A DNA stretch of 64,000 nt from Micromonospora tulbaghiae (GCF_900091605.1 NZ_FMCQ01000001.1:1-64000), one strand, 5' to 3'. Counted from the first letter of the stretch, positions 32,539 through 41,496 are shown. Made by a program: numbers and translations. The notes: generated from the letters alone by a model not told the origin.

Positions 32539-34041
32539 ATGCAGGAGCAGCCGCCGAGCGATCCGCCCCGTCGCGAGCCCGCAGCCAAGGCCCGGCGGAG
32601 CCGCTCCCCACGACCGACGTTCAACCCACCGACACCGGATCCCGCCGCGGAGAACGCGACGAGCGACACGCCGGCATCCCGGCGTCCGCGCCGGTCGCCG
32701 CCCACAGTCGTCTTCCAGCCGCCGACACCGACCGACGCCGCAGCGCCGACGCCGCGTCCCCGTCCGGCCGCCGAGCCTCCGACAAACGATCCGGGTACGC
32801 CTCCCGCTGCACAGCCCGACCCCGTGCCCGCCGAGGCCGGCACGAGTACGCCTCCGGACAAGCCGGCCGCGCAATCACGCCGTCCGGCCGAGGAGTCGGT
32901 GCCCGCCGAACCTCCGGGCGGGGACGAGACGCCGAAGCGGACCCGCCGTGCACCCGCCGCGAAGAAGGTCGCCCCGAAGAAGGCCTCTCCCGCAGTCAGG
33001 AAGGCCGCCCGGAAGGCGACCCTTCCGAAGCAGGTGGCACCCGAGGCACCGGCCGAGCCGGAAGCCGCCGCGTCCGGGCAGGAGCCCGGCGGGACCGACG
33101 CGGTCACCGCGGAGAAGCCCGGCCCCACGCCAGCGAGAGGAGCCCGGACCACCAAGAGCGCCAAGACGCCCACGACTACGGAGTCCTCCGCGGCGGCCAC
33201 GGCCACCATAGCCACTCCGGCACCGCAGCCAGCGGCGTCAGCCGCCGAACCCGCAGCCGGCGGTCAAGCCCTGTCCGTCGACCAATCCGCAGCCGACGAG
33301 AGCCGGAAGATCGAACCGCCCGCCCTGGACCGGCCGGAAGAAGAGCAGCCGCACGACGAGACCGAGACCCCGCCAGCCACCGTCGACGTCCAGCACGTGG
33401 CGCGTACCCCGGAAAAGGGCTGGCGGGCGGTGGGGCCGCAGCTGCGCGACCACCCCGGGTTCGCGCCGGAGCTGCTGGCCCTGGCGGCGGTCGACGTGCT
33501 CGGGCCGCGCGCCCGGGACTGGGTGGAGCAGGTCCGGCGGGCCTACCCGGAGGCGGACGCCGACGGGGTGGCCCGGCTGGCGACGCGGCGGTTCGTCCGG
33601 ATGGCCGGTACGGGTGGGGCGCTGGCGGCGGGTGCCGGGCTGTTCGCGCCCGTCGCGGAGCTGGCGGCGGTGCTCTGGACGCAGGCGAACCTGGTGCTGC
33701 ATCTGGCGGCGGCGTACGGGCGGGATCCGGCGCACCCGGATCGGGCGGCCGAGCTGCTGGTGCTCACGTTGGTGCACCCGGACGACGGCACCGCGCGGGC
33801 GGCGCTGGCGGCGGCTCGGGCGGCTGATGCTCCGGCGGAGGGTCCGTGGGGTCGGGTGGCGGAGGCGGCCTGGCGGCTGGCCACGCCGGTGGCCGCGCAG
33901 GCGGGCGGCTGGCTCGGGCTGCGGTTGGCGGCGCGGTTGCTGCCGGGGGCGGCGGCGCTGGCGGCCGCGACCGGCGGTACGGCGACTGCGGAGCGGGTGG
34001 CCGCGCGGGCGGTCGCCCGATACCGGCCACGCCGCGCCTGA
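32539..34041 (+). CDS. EcsC-like protein with long basic disordered N-terminus
   Basis: From ATG 32539 the protein is 500 residues. Residues 1-300 are disordered, rich in Pro, Ala, Thr and with a Lys-rich histone-H1-like patch (AAKKVAPKKASPAVRKAARK). Residues about 305-500 form a folded helical domain (DHPGFAPELLALAAVDVLGPRA, ARLATRRFVRMAGTGGALAAGAG, AELAAVLWTQANLVLHLAAAYGRD) like the EcsC family, with amphipathic or membrane-associating helices. Function unknown; the basic tail could bind nucleic acid or the membrane surface. It stands alone between the tRNAs and an opposed CPBP protease gene. Confidence 0.82.
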   Translation: MQEQPPSDPPRREPAAKARRSRSPRPTFNPPTPDPAAENATSDTPASRRPRRSPPTVVFQPPTPTDAAAPTPRPRPAAEPPTNDPGTPPAAQPDPVPAEAGTSTPPDKPAAQSRRPAEESVPAEPPGGDETPKRTRRAPAAKKVAPKKASPAVRKAARKATLPKQVAPEAPAEPEAAASGQEPGGTDAVTAEKPGPTPARGARTTKSAKTPTTTESSAAATATIATPAPQPAASAAEPAAGGQALSVDQSAADESRKIEPPALDRPEEEQPHDETETPPATVDVQHVARTPEKGWRAVGPQLRDHPGFAPELLALAAVDVLGPRARDWVEQVRRAYPEADADGVARLATRRFVRMAGTGGALAAGAGLFAPVAELAAVLWTQANLVLHLAAAYGRDPAHPDRAAELLVLTLVHPDDGTARAALAAARAADAPAEGPWGRVAEAAWRLATPVAAQAGGWLGLRLAARLLPGAAALAAATGGTATAERVAARAVARYRPRRA

Positions 34042-34071
34042 CCGGCGGCAGGACGGTGAGGTGGCGACGAC

Positions 34072-34845
34072 CTAGAGCCAGTCGAACCAGGACTTCGGCA
34101 GCATCGCGTAGCCGACGAACGCGAAGATGTCGAGCAGCGTGTGCGCGACGATCAGCGGGGCGACCCGGCGGGTACGCAGGTAGAACAGCCCGAAGATGAC
34201 GCCCATGACGGCGTTGCCGACGAACGCGCCGAAGCCCTGGTAGAGGTGGTAGGAGCCGCGCAGCAGCGCGCTCGTGGCGAGCACCGCGCCGATCCGCCAG
34301 TTGAGCTGCCGGAGCCGGGTGATCAGGTAGCCGACCACGATCACCTCCTCCAGCACGGCGTTCTGCACGGCGGCGAGGATCAGCACCGGCACCGTCCACC
34401 AGAGGTCCGGCAGCGCGGCCGGGACCAGCGTGGCGTTGATGCCGAGCTGCGCCGCCGCCCAGAACAGCGCCAGCCCGGGCAGGCCGATGAGCGCGGTCAG
34501 GCCCGCGCCCCGGGCCAGGTCGGAGGCGGGCCGGCGGAAGTCGACGCCGAGCGTCCGTGCCGGGTCGCCGGGGTCGCGCGCCAGCAGGTGTACGGCGAGC
34601 AGCACCGGCAGCAGCGCGAAGACGATCCCGAGCAGCTGGTACGTGAGGTCGAGGTACGGCCGGGCCGACGCGGAGGTGTTCAGGGCGGCGGTCTGCTTGG
34701 ACAGTCCACCGGTCGCGGTCAGCTTGGCGATCAGCGAGACGAGTGCGTACACGGCCGACTGGCCGAGGGACAGACCGAGCACGAGCAGCGTCTCGGTGCC
34801 CAGCATCCGGCGGGAGACCGGGCGGGCCAGCTCGTCAACCGTCAC
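34072..34845 (-). CDS. CPBP-family intramembrane glutamic endopeptidase
   Basis: From GTG 34845 the protein is about 257 residues; ATG 34923 gives 26 more residues of basic, non-conserved look and would run closer to the divergent flavohemoglobin promoter. There are about seven or eight hydrophobic segments. The catalytic motifs are NAVLEEVIVVGYLITRL (EE pair; the canonical Arg position is not conserved) and LLRGSYHLYQGFGAFVGN (His), with a final HTLLDIF-type His. Such Abi/CAAX-like proteases are membrane embedded; the substrate is unknown. Confidence 0.88.
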   Translation of the reverse strand: MTVDELARPVSRRMLGTETLLVLGLSLGQSAVYALVSLIAKLTATGGLSKQTAALNTSASARPYLDLTYQLLGIVFALLPVLLAVHLLARDPGDPARTLGVDFRRPASDLARGAGLTALIGLPGLALFWAAAQLGINATLVPAALPDLWWTVPVLILAAVQNAVLEEVIVVGYLITRLRQLNWRIGAVLATSALLRGSYHLYQGFGAFVGNAVMGVIFGLFYLRTRRVAPLIVAHTLLDIFAFVGYAMLPKSWFDWL

Positions 34846-34967
34846 CGGACCATGAAAGCACTTCGGCGACCGGGCCGGACGGTCGCACAGTCTGTGCGAC
34901 CGGCGTACACGCTCCGTGGACATTCTATGGGGGCCGATCCGCCCGTACGGAGAAGGAGCGTGCCCCT

Positions 34968-36089
34968 GTGGAGAACTTCGCGCGGCTGCTGAAGGAGAGC
35001 TGGGCCCTGGTCGAGGAGAACCGGGAGCGGCTCAGCGGTCACTTCTACGCCCGGCTGTTCCTCCTCGACCCGGAGCTGCGCAAGCTCTTCCCGGTGCAGA
35101 TGAACGGCCAGGGTGACCGCATCCTGGAGGCGATCGTCACCGCCACCCAGACGGTGGGCGACCCGGAGAGCTTCGACGAGTACCTGCGGGCGCTGGGCCG
35201 GGACCACCGCAAGTACCACGTGGCGGCCGAGCACTACGCGACGATGGGCGTCGCGCTGCTCGACGCGCTGCGCAGCACCGCCGGGGACGGCTGGAACCTG
35301 GAGTACGACCAGGCGTGGCGGGAGGCGTACGCCGGCATCAGCGAGCGGATGCTGGCCGGCGCGGAGGCGGACGAGAACCCCCCGTTCTGGCACGCCGAGG
35401 TGCTGACGCACGAGCGGCACGGCCCGGACACGGCGGTGCTGACCGTACGTGCGCTCCAGGATCCGCTGCCCTGGCGGGCCGGGCAGTACGTGAGCGTGGA
35501 GGTGCCGCGCTACCACCCGCGGGTGTGGCGGACGTACTCGGTGGCGAACGCGCCGAACGAGGAGAACGTGCTGGAGTTCCACGTCCGCACGCCGCCCGGC
35601 GCGGCGGGCTGGGTGTCCGGCGCGCTGGTGCGCCGTACCAAGCCGGGTGACCTGCTGCGGGTGGCCGCGCCGATGGGGTCGATGACGTTGGACCCGGAGT
35701 CCACCCGGGACGTCCTCTGCGTGGCCGGCGGGGTCGGCCTGGCGCCGATCAAGGCGCTGGTGGAGGAGCTGACCCGGGTCAACCGGACCCGCTGGGTGCA
35801 CGTCTTCTACGGCGCGCGCCGCCCGGACGAGCTGTACGGGCTGCCCGGCCTGGAGGAGCTGGTGGCCTCCCACCCGTGGTTGTCGGTGACGCCGGCGTGC
35901 AGCGAGGACCCGGACTTCGGCGGCGAACTCGGTGACGTCTCCGAGGTGGTCACCCGGTACGGCCCGTGGACCACGCACGACTGCTACGTCTCCGGCTCGG
36001 CCGCGATGGTCCGGGCCACCCTGCGGGCGCTCGCCGCCGACGACGTCCCGCCGGACCACATCCGGTACGACACGTTCGGCAACCTCTGA
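34968..36089 (+). CDS. Flavohemoglobin (globin plus FAD/NAD reductase)
   Basis: GTG 34968 lies behind AGAAGGAG and gives 373 residues. The globin domain is residues 1-140 with the CD-corner Phe in LFLLDPELRKLF and the proximal His expected in LGRDHRKYHV. The reductase half has the FAD site RTYSVANAP, the NAD site CVAGGVGLAPIKALVEEL and FYGARRPDELYG, and ends with IRYDTFGN. Such proteins dioxygenate nitric oxide to nitrate or reduce oxidised globins; the haem domain is slightly shorter than in Hmp. Single gene with a strong terminator. Confidence 0.93.
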   Translation: MENFARLLKESWALVEENRERLSGHFYARLFLLDPELRKLFPVQMNGQGDRILEAIVTATQTVGDPESFDEYLRALGRDHRKYHVAAEHYATMGVALLDALRSTAGDGWNLEYDQAWREAYAGISERMLAGAEADENPPFWHAEVLTHERHGPDTAVLTVRALQDPLPWRAGQYVSVEVPRYHPRVWRTYSVANAPNEENVLEFHVRTPPGAAGWVSGALVRRTKPGDLLRVAAPMGSMTLDPESTRDVLCVAGGVGLAPIKALVEELTRVNRTRWVHVFYGARRPDELYGLPGLEELVASHPWLSVTPACSEDPDFGGELGDVSEVVTRYGPWTTHDCYVSGSAAMVRATLRALAADDVPPDHIRYDTFGNL

Positions 36090-36104
36090 CCTTGCTCCCC
36101 CCGA

Positions 36105-36146
36105 GCCGGGTCGCGTGCCCCCGCCCCCTGGGGCACGCGACCCGGC
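36105..36146. terminator. 17-bp GC-rich stem between convergent genes
   Basis: GCCGGGTCGCGTGCCCC (36105-36121) pairs perfectly with GGGGCACGCGACCCGGC (36130-36146), loop 8 nt, followed by CCCCCCGTTTC. It serves the flavohemoglobin gene and, in reverse, the HTH-deformylase gene. Confidence 0.85.
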
Positions 36147-36156
36147 CCCCCGTTTC

Positions 36157-37689
36157 TCAGTAACGCCACGGGGTGCCGGTCTCGCGGTACTCCTCCACTG
36201 GCACCAGCGGCACGCCGGGTGCCATCCGGTCGACGTAGAGCCGCCCCTCCAGGTGGTCGATCTCGTGCGCGACCAGCCGCGCCATCGCGTACTCGTAGGA
36301 CGTGATCACCCGGCTGCCGTCCCAGAGGGCGTGTTCCACGTCGATGCGCAGCGGCCGGGGCACCAGGCCGCGGTGGTCGAAGAAGGAGAGGCACCCCTCG
36401 TACTGCTCGTCGGTCTCGGCGGCGGCGTCCACCACCCGGGGGTTGAGCAGCACCACCGGGTCGGCGGCCCGGTCGGCCGGGCGCACCAGCGCGGCGGACC
36501 AGCCGATGCCGAGCTGGGGCGCGGCGAGGCCGACGCCCTTGCTGAACGGGTGCAGCTCGTCCAGGCGGACCAGCATCCCGGCGAGCCGGTCGATCACCTG
36601 CCGGGCGTGCTGTTCGTCGGCCGGCAGGTCGAACTGGCGGGCCCGCTGCCGCAGCAGGTCGTCGCCGCGCTGCACGATTCCCACGGCCCGCATCCGGTCG
36701 CCGGCCCGCACCCGGGCGTCGCCGTTGGGCGCGCTGTCCGGTTCGGCGTCCGGCTCGGGGCTGCGGAACCGCCACTGCATTCGGTATCGGGCGTTCAGCG
36801 GCGGGTCGTCGGTCCCCCAGTCGAAGACCACCCGGCCGCCGTCCACCGAACGCTGGATCGGGGTACGCAGCGGCCCCTCCTCCGCCGACAGCGAGGTCTC
36901 CGCGCCCCACACCTTGGGGTCGAGGTCCGCGGGCAGGTCGAGCCGCACCGCCAGGTGCCGGGTGGGCAGGCGTACGGCCCGCTGGAACCAGGGGCCCCAC
37001 TTGTCCCGGCCGACGCGGTACGCGTACTCGATGATGACCCGGTCGCCGGGGTAGAGCGGGAAGCGTCCCTCGTCGTTCTCGAACAGCAGCCAGATCTCCT
37101 TGAACGCGTCCCGGTCGTGCTTGGCCCGCCAGTGCATCGGCTCGTGTCCGTTGCCGTCGTCCCGGTACGCGGTGAGTTGCAGCTCGGCGAAGGTGAGCGG
37201 GTGTTCCCGGTGGTGCCGGTTGGAGCGGCCCGGGTCGTTGGGGAAGCGGTCGACGGCGACCCGGACCAGGTAGCGGGTGACCGGTTCGGTGCCCGCGTTG
37301 TACAGCTCCCGCCGGATCGCGCAGTGGTAGCCGTCACCGGTGTGGGTGAGCGTGGCCACCTCCCGTTCCACCACGAGGCCGGTGCCGGGAGGAAGCCACT
37401 GACCGGGTACGGGCGGGTCGCGGTGGGCGGTGCCGGTCCGGCCGTGCCGCAGTTCGTCGTACTCCCGGAAGCGCTGCCAGATCGCGCCGCTGGCCTCCAG
37501 GACGGCCTCGGCCCGGCGGGCGAAGTCCTCGGTGGGCCGGTGCCGGCGCCCTTCGACGTGGCTGACGTAGGACGGGTCGAAGCCCATCAGTGTCGCCAGC
37601 TGCTTCTTGGACAGCCCTCGGCCGGTCCGGTGCCGTGCGAGTTCCGCCGCGAACGAGTCCGCGGCACGCTCGATCGGTGAGGTCGTCAT
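36157..37689 (-). CDS. XRE helix-turn-helix / peptide deformylase fusion protein
   Basis: From ATG 37689 (GAGGAAG upstream) the protein is 510 residues. Residues 15-75 are an XRE-type HTH (RTGRGLSKKQLATLMGFDPSYVSHVEGRRHRP). Residues about 90-340 are an unrecognised domain with aromatic, acidic segments (DRFPNDPGRSNRHHREHPLTF, VIIEYAYRVGRDKWGPWF). Residues about 350-500 are a peptide deformylase with all three metal motifs in order: GVGLAAPQ near 385, EGCLS near 430, HEIDH near 474-478. The enzyme should be active since Gln, Cys, His, Glu, His are all present. A DNA-binding deformylase is unusual; it may be a regulator that reads formyl-peptides or a resistance isoform. A dyad 31 bp upstream suggests autoregulation. 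Confidence 0.92.
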   Translation of the reverse strand: MTTSPIERAADSFAAELARHRTGRGLSKKQLATLMGFDPSYVSHVEGRRHRPTEDFARRAEAVLEASGAIWQRFREYDELRHGRTGTAHRDPPVPGQWLPPGTGLVVEREVATLTHTGDGYHCAIRRELYNAGTEPVTRYLVRVAVDRFPNDPGRSNRHHREHPLTFAELQLTAYRDDGNGHEPMHWRAKHDRDAFKEIWLLFENDEGRFPLYPGDRVIIEYAYRVGRDKWGPWFQRAVRLPTRHLAVRLDLPADLDPKVWGAETSLSAEEGPLRTPIQRSVDGGRVVFDWGTDDPPLNARYRMQWRFRSPEPDAEPDSAPNGDARVRAGDRMRAVGIVQRGDDLLRQRARQFDLPADEQHARQVIDRLAGMLVRLDELHPFSKGVGLAAPQLGIGWSAALVRPADRAADPVVLLNPRVVDAAAETDEQYEGCLSFFDHRGLVPRPLRIDVEHALWDGSRVITSYEYAMARLVAHEIDHLEGRLYVDRMAPGVPLVPVEEYRETGTPWRY

Positions 37690-37719
37690 CAGCTTCCTCG
37701 TACGCGGGAAGACCATTTT

Positions 37720-37740
37720 CACGTTGGGTGGCCGAACGTG
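37720..37740. promoter_or_regulatory. CACGTT-N9-AACGTG dyad upstream of the HTH-deformylase gene
   Basis: Perfect 6-bp arms at 37720-37725 and 37735-37740, 31 bp before the start codon of the HTH protein on its own promoter side. Spacing and symmetry suit an XRE-type repressor. Confidence 0.45.
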
Positions 37741-37809
37741 TACGGAAACTGCCTCGTATTCGACACTCACCTTGACTTTTCAGCGGCGTACGTCGATCCT
37801 TACGCCGTC

Positions 37810-37835
37810 CGCCGCCGGTTCTCCGGCGGCGTTTT
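37810..37835 (+). terminator. Hairpin with T tail inside the divergent region upstream of fhuF
   Basis: CGCCGCCGG (37810-37818), loop TTCT, CCGGCGGCG (37823-37831), then TTTT. It reads as an intrinsic terminator in the plus direction although no gene ends here. A TTGACT at 37772-37777 could drive a short transcript into it, or it may shield the fhuF promoter. Otherwise the 309 bp between 37689 and 37999 show only this, the dyad at 37720 and the iron box. Confidence 0.55.
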
Positions 37836-37930
37836 CCGTCTCCAGGGCCGGGTAGTACGCGACGACGCGCCAGTGACGGGGGCCTCCCCGCAATGCCGCG
37901 GCACCTCTTCCCCTCCCGCCGGGAGAGTGG

Positions 37931-37949
37931 TTAGGCTAGCCTTAGCTTG
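37931..37949. promoter_or_regulatory. IdeR/DmdR-type iron box upstream of fhuF-like gene
   Basis: TTAGGCTAGCCTTAGCTTG closely resembles the actinobacterial iron box (TTAGGTTAGGCTAACCTAA-type), with the perfect core AGGCTAGCCT. It sits 50-68 bp upstream of GTG 37999 and should repress the gene when iron is plentiful. Confidence 0.8.
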
Positions 37950-37998
37950 GGTCGACGGCAGGCGCCGACCGCAGGGCGACAGGACAGGGGACGGCCAG

Positions 37999-38793
37999 GT
38001 GACTGCGGTGATGCCGGGGCGCGACGCCGCCACCCCGCTCGCCCCGGTGACCGCGACCCTGCGCGCCATGTTCGGCACCGACGACCTGCCCGGGCTCGCA
38101 CCCGGCCTGCTGGTCCACGACGAACTGGACCGCTGGTCCCCTGCCACCCGGCTGATCGACGGCACGCTGCTGGCCGAGTTCCTGACCGCCGCGGGCCGCC
38201 GCTGGGGCGGCACCCCGCACGCCTGCGCCGCGCTGGCCTGGAAGTCCTACAGCTACTGGACTGCGCTGCCCGCGGTGCTCGGCTGGGCGTCCGCCCGCCG
38301 GGTGCCGCTGCTCGACCCGGCCCACGTCCTCGTGCACTTCGAGGACCACCACCAGCTACTCACGCTGGGACTGCGCGCCTCGACCCCGGTGGCCGTGCTG
38401 CCCGGCGACCCGCTGGCACTCGCCGGCGCTCCGGGAGTGGCGGTGGTGCCGGACGAGGCGGCGCTGCTCGGCGCTCTGCGCGCCTCCCTGCTCGACGCCC
38501 ACTTCGCGCCGCTGATCGGCGCCATCCAGGGCGAGGTCCGGATCGGCACCCGTACGCTGCTCGGCTCGGTTGCCTCCGGCATCGCGCACGGCATCCTGCG
38601 CGCCTCGGACGCGCTGCCCGGCTCGGCCACGGCGGCCGTCGGCACGGTGCTCGACGCGCTGGACCTGAGCGACCTGGTCGAGCTGGTGCCCGGCCCGGCC
38701 GGCGAGCCGACCGTGCAGCGGCGTACCTGCTGTCTGGCGTTCACGCTGCCCCGGCCCAAGGTGTGCCAGGGCTGCTGCGTCCGCCAGGGCTGA
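37999..38793 (+). CDS. FhuF-like 2Fe-2S ferric-siderophore reductase
   Basis: GTG 37999 follows AGGGGA and gives 264 residues. The C-terminus carries the FhuF signature CCLAFTLPRPKVCQGCC, whose Cys residues bind a 2Fe-2S cluster; the body has the typical AWKSYSYWTALPAVLGWASARRVP and the HLVHFE-like DPAHVLVHFEDH segments. It probably reduces ferric siderophores in the cytoplasm. An iron box directly upstream supports an iron-starvation role. It converges on the next gene with only 4 bp between stops and no terminator. Confidence 0.92.
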   Translation: MTAVMPGRDAATPLAPVTATLRAMFGTDDLPGLAPGLLVHDELDRWSPATRLIDGTLLAEFLTAAGRRWGGTPHACAALAWKSYSYWTALPAVLGWASARRVPLLDPAHVLVHFEDHHQLLTLGLRASTPVAVLPGDPLALAGAPGVAVVPDEAALLGALRASLLDAHFAPLIGAIQGEVRIGTRTLLGSVASGIAHGILRASDALPGSATAAVGTVLDALDLSDLVELVPGPAGEPTVQRRTCCLAFTLPRPKVCQGCCVRQG

Positions 38794-38797
38794 CCGC

Positions 38798-40576
38798 TCA
38801 GCCGGCCAGCGGCCGGACGTCCCACAACCACACCCCGCCGGTACGCCTCGGCGTGATCCCGCTCAGCTCCGTCATCGCCCGGCGCAGCGCCTCGGCCTGC
38901 GGCAGCCGGGGGTCGAGGATCACCGCCCCGGCCCGCCAGTAGCGCAGGTCGTCCACGGCGGCCACCCGGTCCTGCGGCGTGATCGGCGGCACCGCGTCGG
39001 TGCGCCGTACCGTCTCGAAGAACGTGCTCGTGGGACGCGGCGGCGCGGTGAACAGCGCGATCCGGTCCCCGCCGGGGCGGGTGTCCGGATAGAGGAAGTA
39101 GCCGCGGGCCAGCGGCATGTCCAGCCGGGTCTCGGCGGACCAGCGCAGCGGGACCGCGTACGTGGTGTCGGGCAGCGGCAGCGTGACGATGCTCCGCCCG
39201 TCGGCGACGTAGGGACGCCAGGCGCCGGAGGTGACGAACACCGGGGTCGGTTCGAGGCGCTTCGCGGGCAGCGGAGTGGGCAGGATCGGCAGCAGCGCCA
39301 TCGCGAGCACGGTGACCGTGGCGAACCTGATCTGGTCGCGCGCGTCCGGATGCCGTACGGCGAGCCGCCGGGCCCGGTCGGCGCCGAGCGCGAGCAGCAC
39401 GCCGATGATCGGGGTGAGCGCGAGCGACCAGCGGGTGGGCACCACCGAGTGCAGGACCGGCAGGTTCTCCAGCGCGGCCCAGGGGCCGGGAATGCCGGTG
39501 TCCCGCCCGTCGTAGCGGATCTCCCGGCCGAGCGAGAAGAGGGCGAACACGAGCCCGACCGCTGCGAGCCCGAGCACCACGGCGTTGCGGCGCAGCCACC
39601 AGACCAGGGCGACCACCAGGATCACCAGCGGCCAGCCGAAGAACGCGTTCTCCTCGGTGGCGTTCTTGACGAGCGGTTCGCTGCCCCGGGCGTCGCCCGC
39701 GACCGACTCCCGCGACCAGGCCACGTACGCGGCGAGGTCGGTGGAGTAGCCCCGGATCAGCGTGGAGAGCCCGCTGTACGCGCCCGGGCCGAAGAACTGG
39801 ACCCAGAGCGGGTACGCGAGCAGCACCCCGGCTACCACCGCGGCCACCCCGAGCCCGGCGGCGAACGGGCGTGCCGCCGACCGCAGGGCGGGCCGCCCCA
39901 ACGCCAGCGCGAGCACCACCACGCCGAGCCCGATGGCGGTCATCAGCAGGATCTCCAGGTTGAGGAACGCCTGCCAGACGATCACGAGGCCGAGCAGGAC
40001 GCCGTTGCGCAGCCACCGGCCGGGTTCGGCCAGGCGCAGCGTCCGCCAGATGATCAGCGGCACCACGTACTGGCTGACGATGTTGGGGTGCGAGTTGGCG
40101 TGCGAGATCATCGCCGGCGCGAACGCGCAGAAGGCCGCGCCGAGCCACGCCGGGCCACGGGCTCCGACGGCCACCCGGGAGAGCAGGAAATACCAGGACA
40201 CTCCGGTCGCAGCGAGCCCGAGCGTGAGGAAAATCAGGAATGACCAGCGGGGACCAGCCCAGAGCGTTATCGGGGCCAGGGGTATGGATACGGATAATAC
40301 GGACGTATTCGCCATCAAATTGACGACGTCCGGCACATTCATCCGGTCCGAGGTGAACGGATAGGCGAAATCGGTGACGACTCGCGCACCGTGCGCCATC
40401 ATCCATTCGAACTGCGCCTGATCGGTACGATTGTCGCGGACACCATTGCGTGGATCGACCCACAACCGGACGGTCACCCAGAACGCGAGCAGCACGAAGC
40501 TGAGCACGGCGAGCGCGTCGATCCGCCTACCCTGCCCCGATTTCGTCGTACTCGCGCTGCTTTCCGGAGTAGTCAT
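38798..40576 (-). CDS. Polytopic membrane protein, probable GT-C type glycosyltransferase
   Basis: The 592-residue protein from ATG 40576 has about 11-12 membrane segments in its first 420 residues (LAVLSFVLLAFWVTVRLWV, FLIFLTLGLAATGVSWYFLL, LLMTAIGLGVVVLALALG, LVILVVALVWWLRR and others) and a roughly 170-residue soluble C-terminal domain. An acidic loop after TM1 (TDQAQFEWMMAH) and the overall plan resemble ArnT/PMT or YfhO-like GT-C enzymes that use lipid-linked sugars, but no diagnostic motif is certain. It is divergent from a methyltransferase gene. The activity is inferred. Confidence 0.75.
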   Translation of the reverse strand: MTTPESSASTTKSGQGRRIDALAVLSFVLLAFWVTVRLWVDPRNGVRDNRTDQAQFEWMMAHGARVVTDFAYPFTSDRMNVPDVVNLMANTSVLSVSIPLAPITLWAGPRWSFLIFLTLGLAATGVSWYFLLSRVAVGARGPAWLGAAFCAFAPAMISHANSHPNIVSQYVVPLIIWRTLRLAEPGRWLRNGVLLGLVIVWQAFLNLEILLMTAIGLGVVVLALALGRPALRSAARPFAAGLGVAAVVAGVLLAYPLWVQFFGPGAYSGLSTLIRGYSTDLAAYVAWSRESVAGDARGSEPLVKNATEENAFFGWPLVILVVALVWWLRRNAVVLGLAAVGLVFALFSLGREIRYDGRDTGIPGPWAALENLPVLHSVVPTRWSLALTPIIGVLLALGADRARRLAVRHPDARDQIRFATVTVLAMALLPILPTPLPAKRLEPTPVFVTSGAWRPYVADGRSIVTLPLPDTTYAVPLRWSAETRLDMPLARGYFLYPDTRPGGDRIALFTAPPRPTSTFFETVRRTDAVPPITPQDRVAAVDDLRYWRAGAVILDPRLPQAEALRRAMTELSGITPRRTGGVWLWDVRPLAG

Positions 40577-40784
40577 GACATTTCAGAGCGTAGTCAGGGT
40601 ATGACGGGCACGTGCAATGTTCCGGGGAATCACGTACTATGTGCCGAGTTCGCCGACCGCCGAACAGGCACCCCTCCGGATCACAATTCGGCCCCTCTCC
40701 GTCCCCTGATTTCCCCATCAGCCATCCAGATGGTTGACTCTGACGGTCCAGGCGCGGGTCAGTCATATCGTGAGGAATCGACGC

Positions 40785-41495
40785 ATGGCAGAAATCACTG
40801 GGGATCAGCGCGTCCAGTCCGAGGTGCTCGAAGGCCTGGCGACGGCTGTCAACCACCGGCAGTGGTTCGTCGAGCTGGCGGTGCCCTACCTCGGTGACAA
40901 CCCGATCGAGATCGGCAGTGGCCTGGGCGACTACGCCTCGGCCTGGGCCGCGCACGTACCCCGGATCACCGCCACCGAGGCCGACCCGGACCGGCTGGTC
41001 CAGCTCAAGGAGCGGCTGTCCGACCACCCGGGCGTCGAGGTCCGGCAGATGCTCCTCCCGCACCACGAGCGCGGCGACTACAGCGCCGCCGTCTCCTACA
41101 ACGTGCTGGAGCACATCGACGACCACGTGGGCGCGCTGCGCAGCATGCGGGACCTGGTCCGCCCCGGCGGCGCCGTGGTCATCATCGTGCCGGCGTTCCA
41201 GTTCGCCATGAGCCCTGCCGACATCGCCACCGGTCACGTCCGCCGCTACACGAAGAAGACGCTCGCCGCGGCGATGACCGAGGCGGGCCTCACGGTCGAG
41301 CGGATCCACTACGCCAACGCGCTCGGCCTGATCGGCTACTTCATGGCCACCAAGGTCTTCCGGCTGATGCCGAAGGAGGGCCCGATGGTGAAGGTGTACG
41401 ACACCCTCGTCCTGCCCGTCACCAAGGCCGCCGAGCAGCGCGTCCGGCCGCCGTTCGGCCAGTCCGTCTTCGCCGTCGCCCGCGTACCGGCCTGA
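40785..41495 (+). CDS. SAM-dependent methyltransferase
   Basis: ATG 40785 lies behind GAGGA and gives 236 residues. Motif I is PIEIGSGLGDYASAW, with TATEADPDRL as ribose contact, SYNVLEHIDDHVGALRSM as the motif typical of methyltransf_11/23 enzymes, and LVRPGGAVVIIVPAFQF. The region from about 150 (HVRRYTKKTLAAAMTEAG) matches lipid/sugar methyltransferases associated with cell-surface glycan genes. An ORF extending to 40734 has no ribosome site. Substrate unknown. Confidence 0.9.
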   Translation: MAEITGDQRVQSEVLEGLATAVNHRQWFVELAVPYLGDNPIEIGSGLGDYASAWAAHVPRITATEADPDRLVQLKERLSDHPGVEVRQMLLPHHERGDYSAAVSYNVLEHIDDHVGALRSMRDLVRPGGAVVIIVPAFQFAMSPADIATGHVRRYTKKTLAAAMTEAGLTVERIHYANALGLIGYFMATKVFRLMPKEGPMVKVYDTLVLPVTKAAEQRVRPPFGQSVFAVARVPA

Positions 41496-41496
41496 G

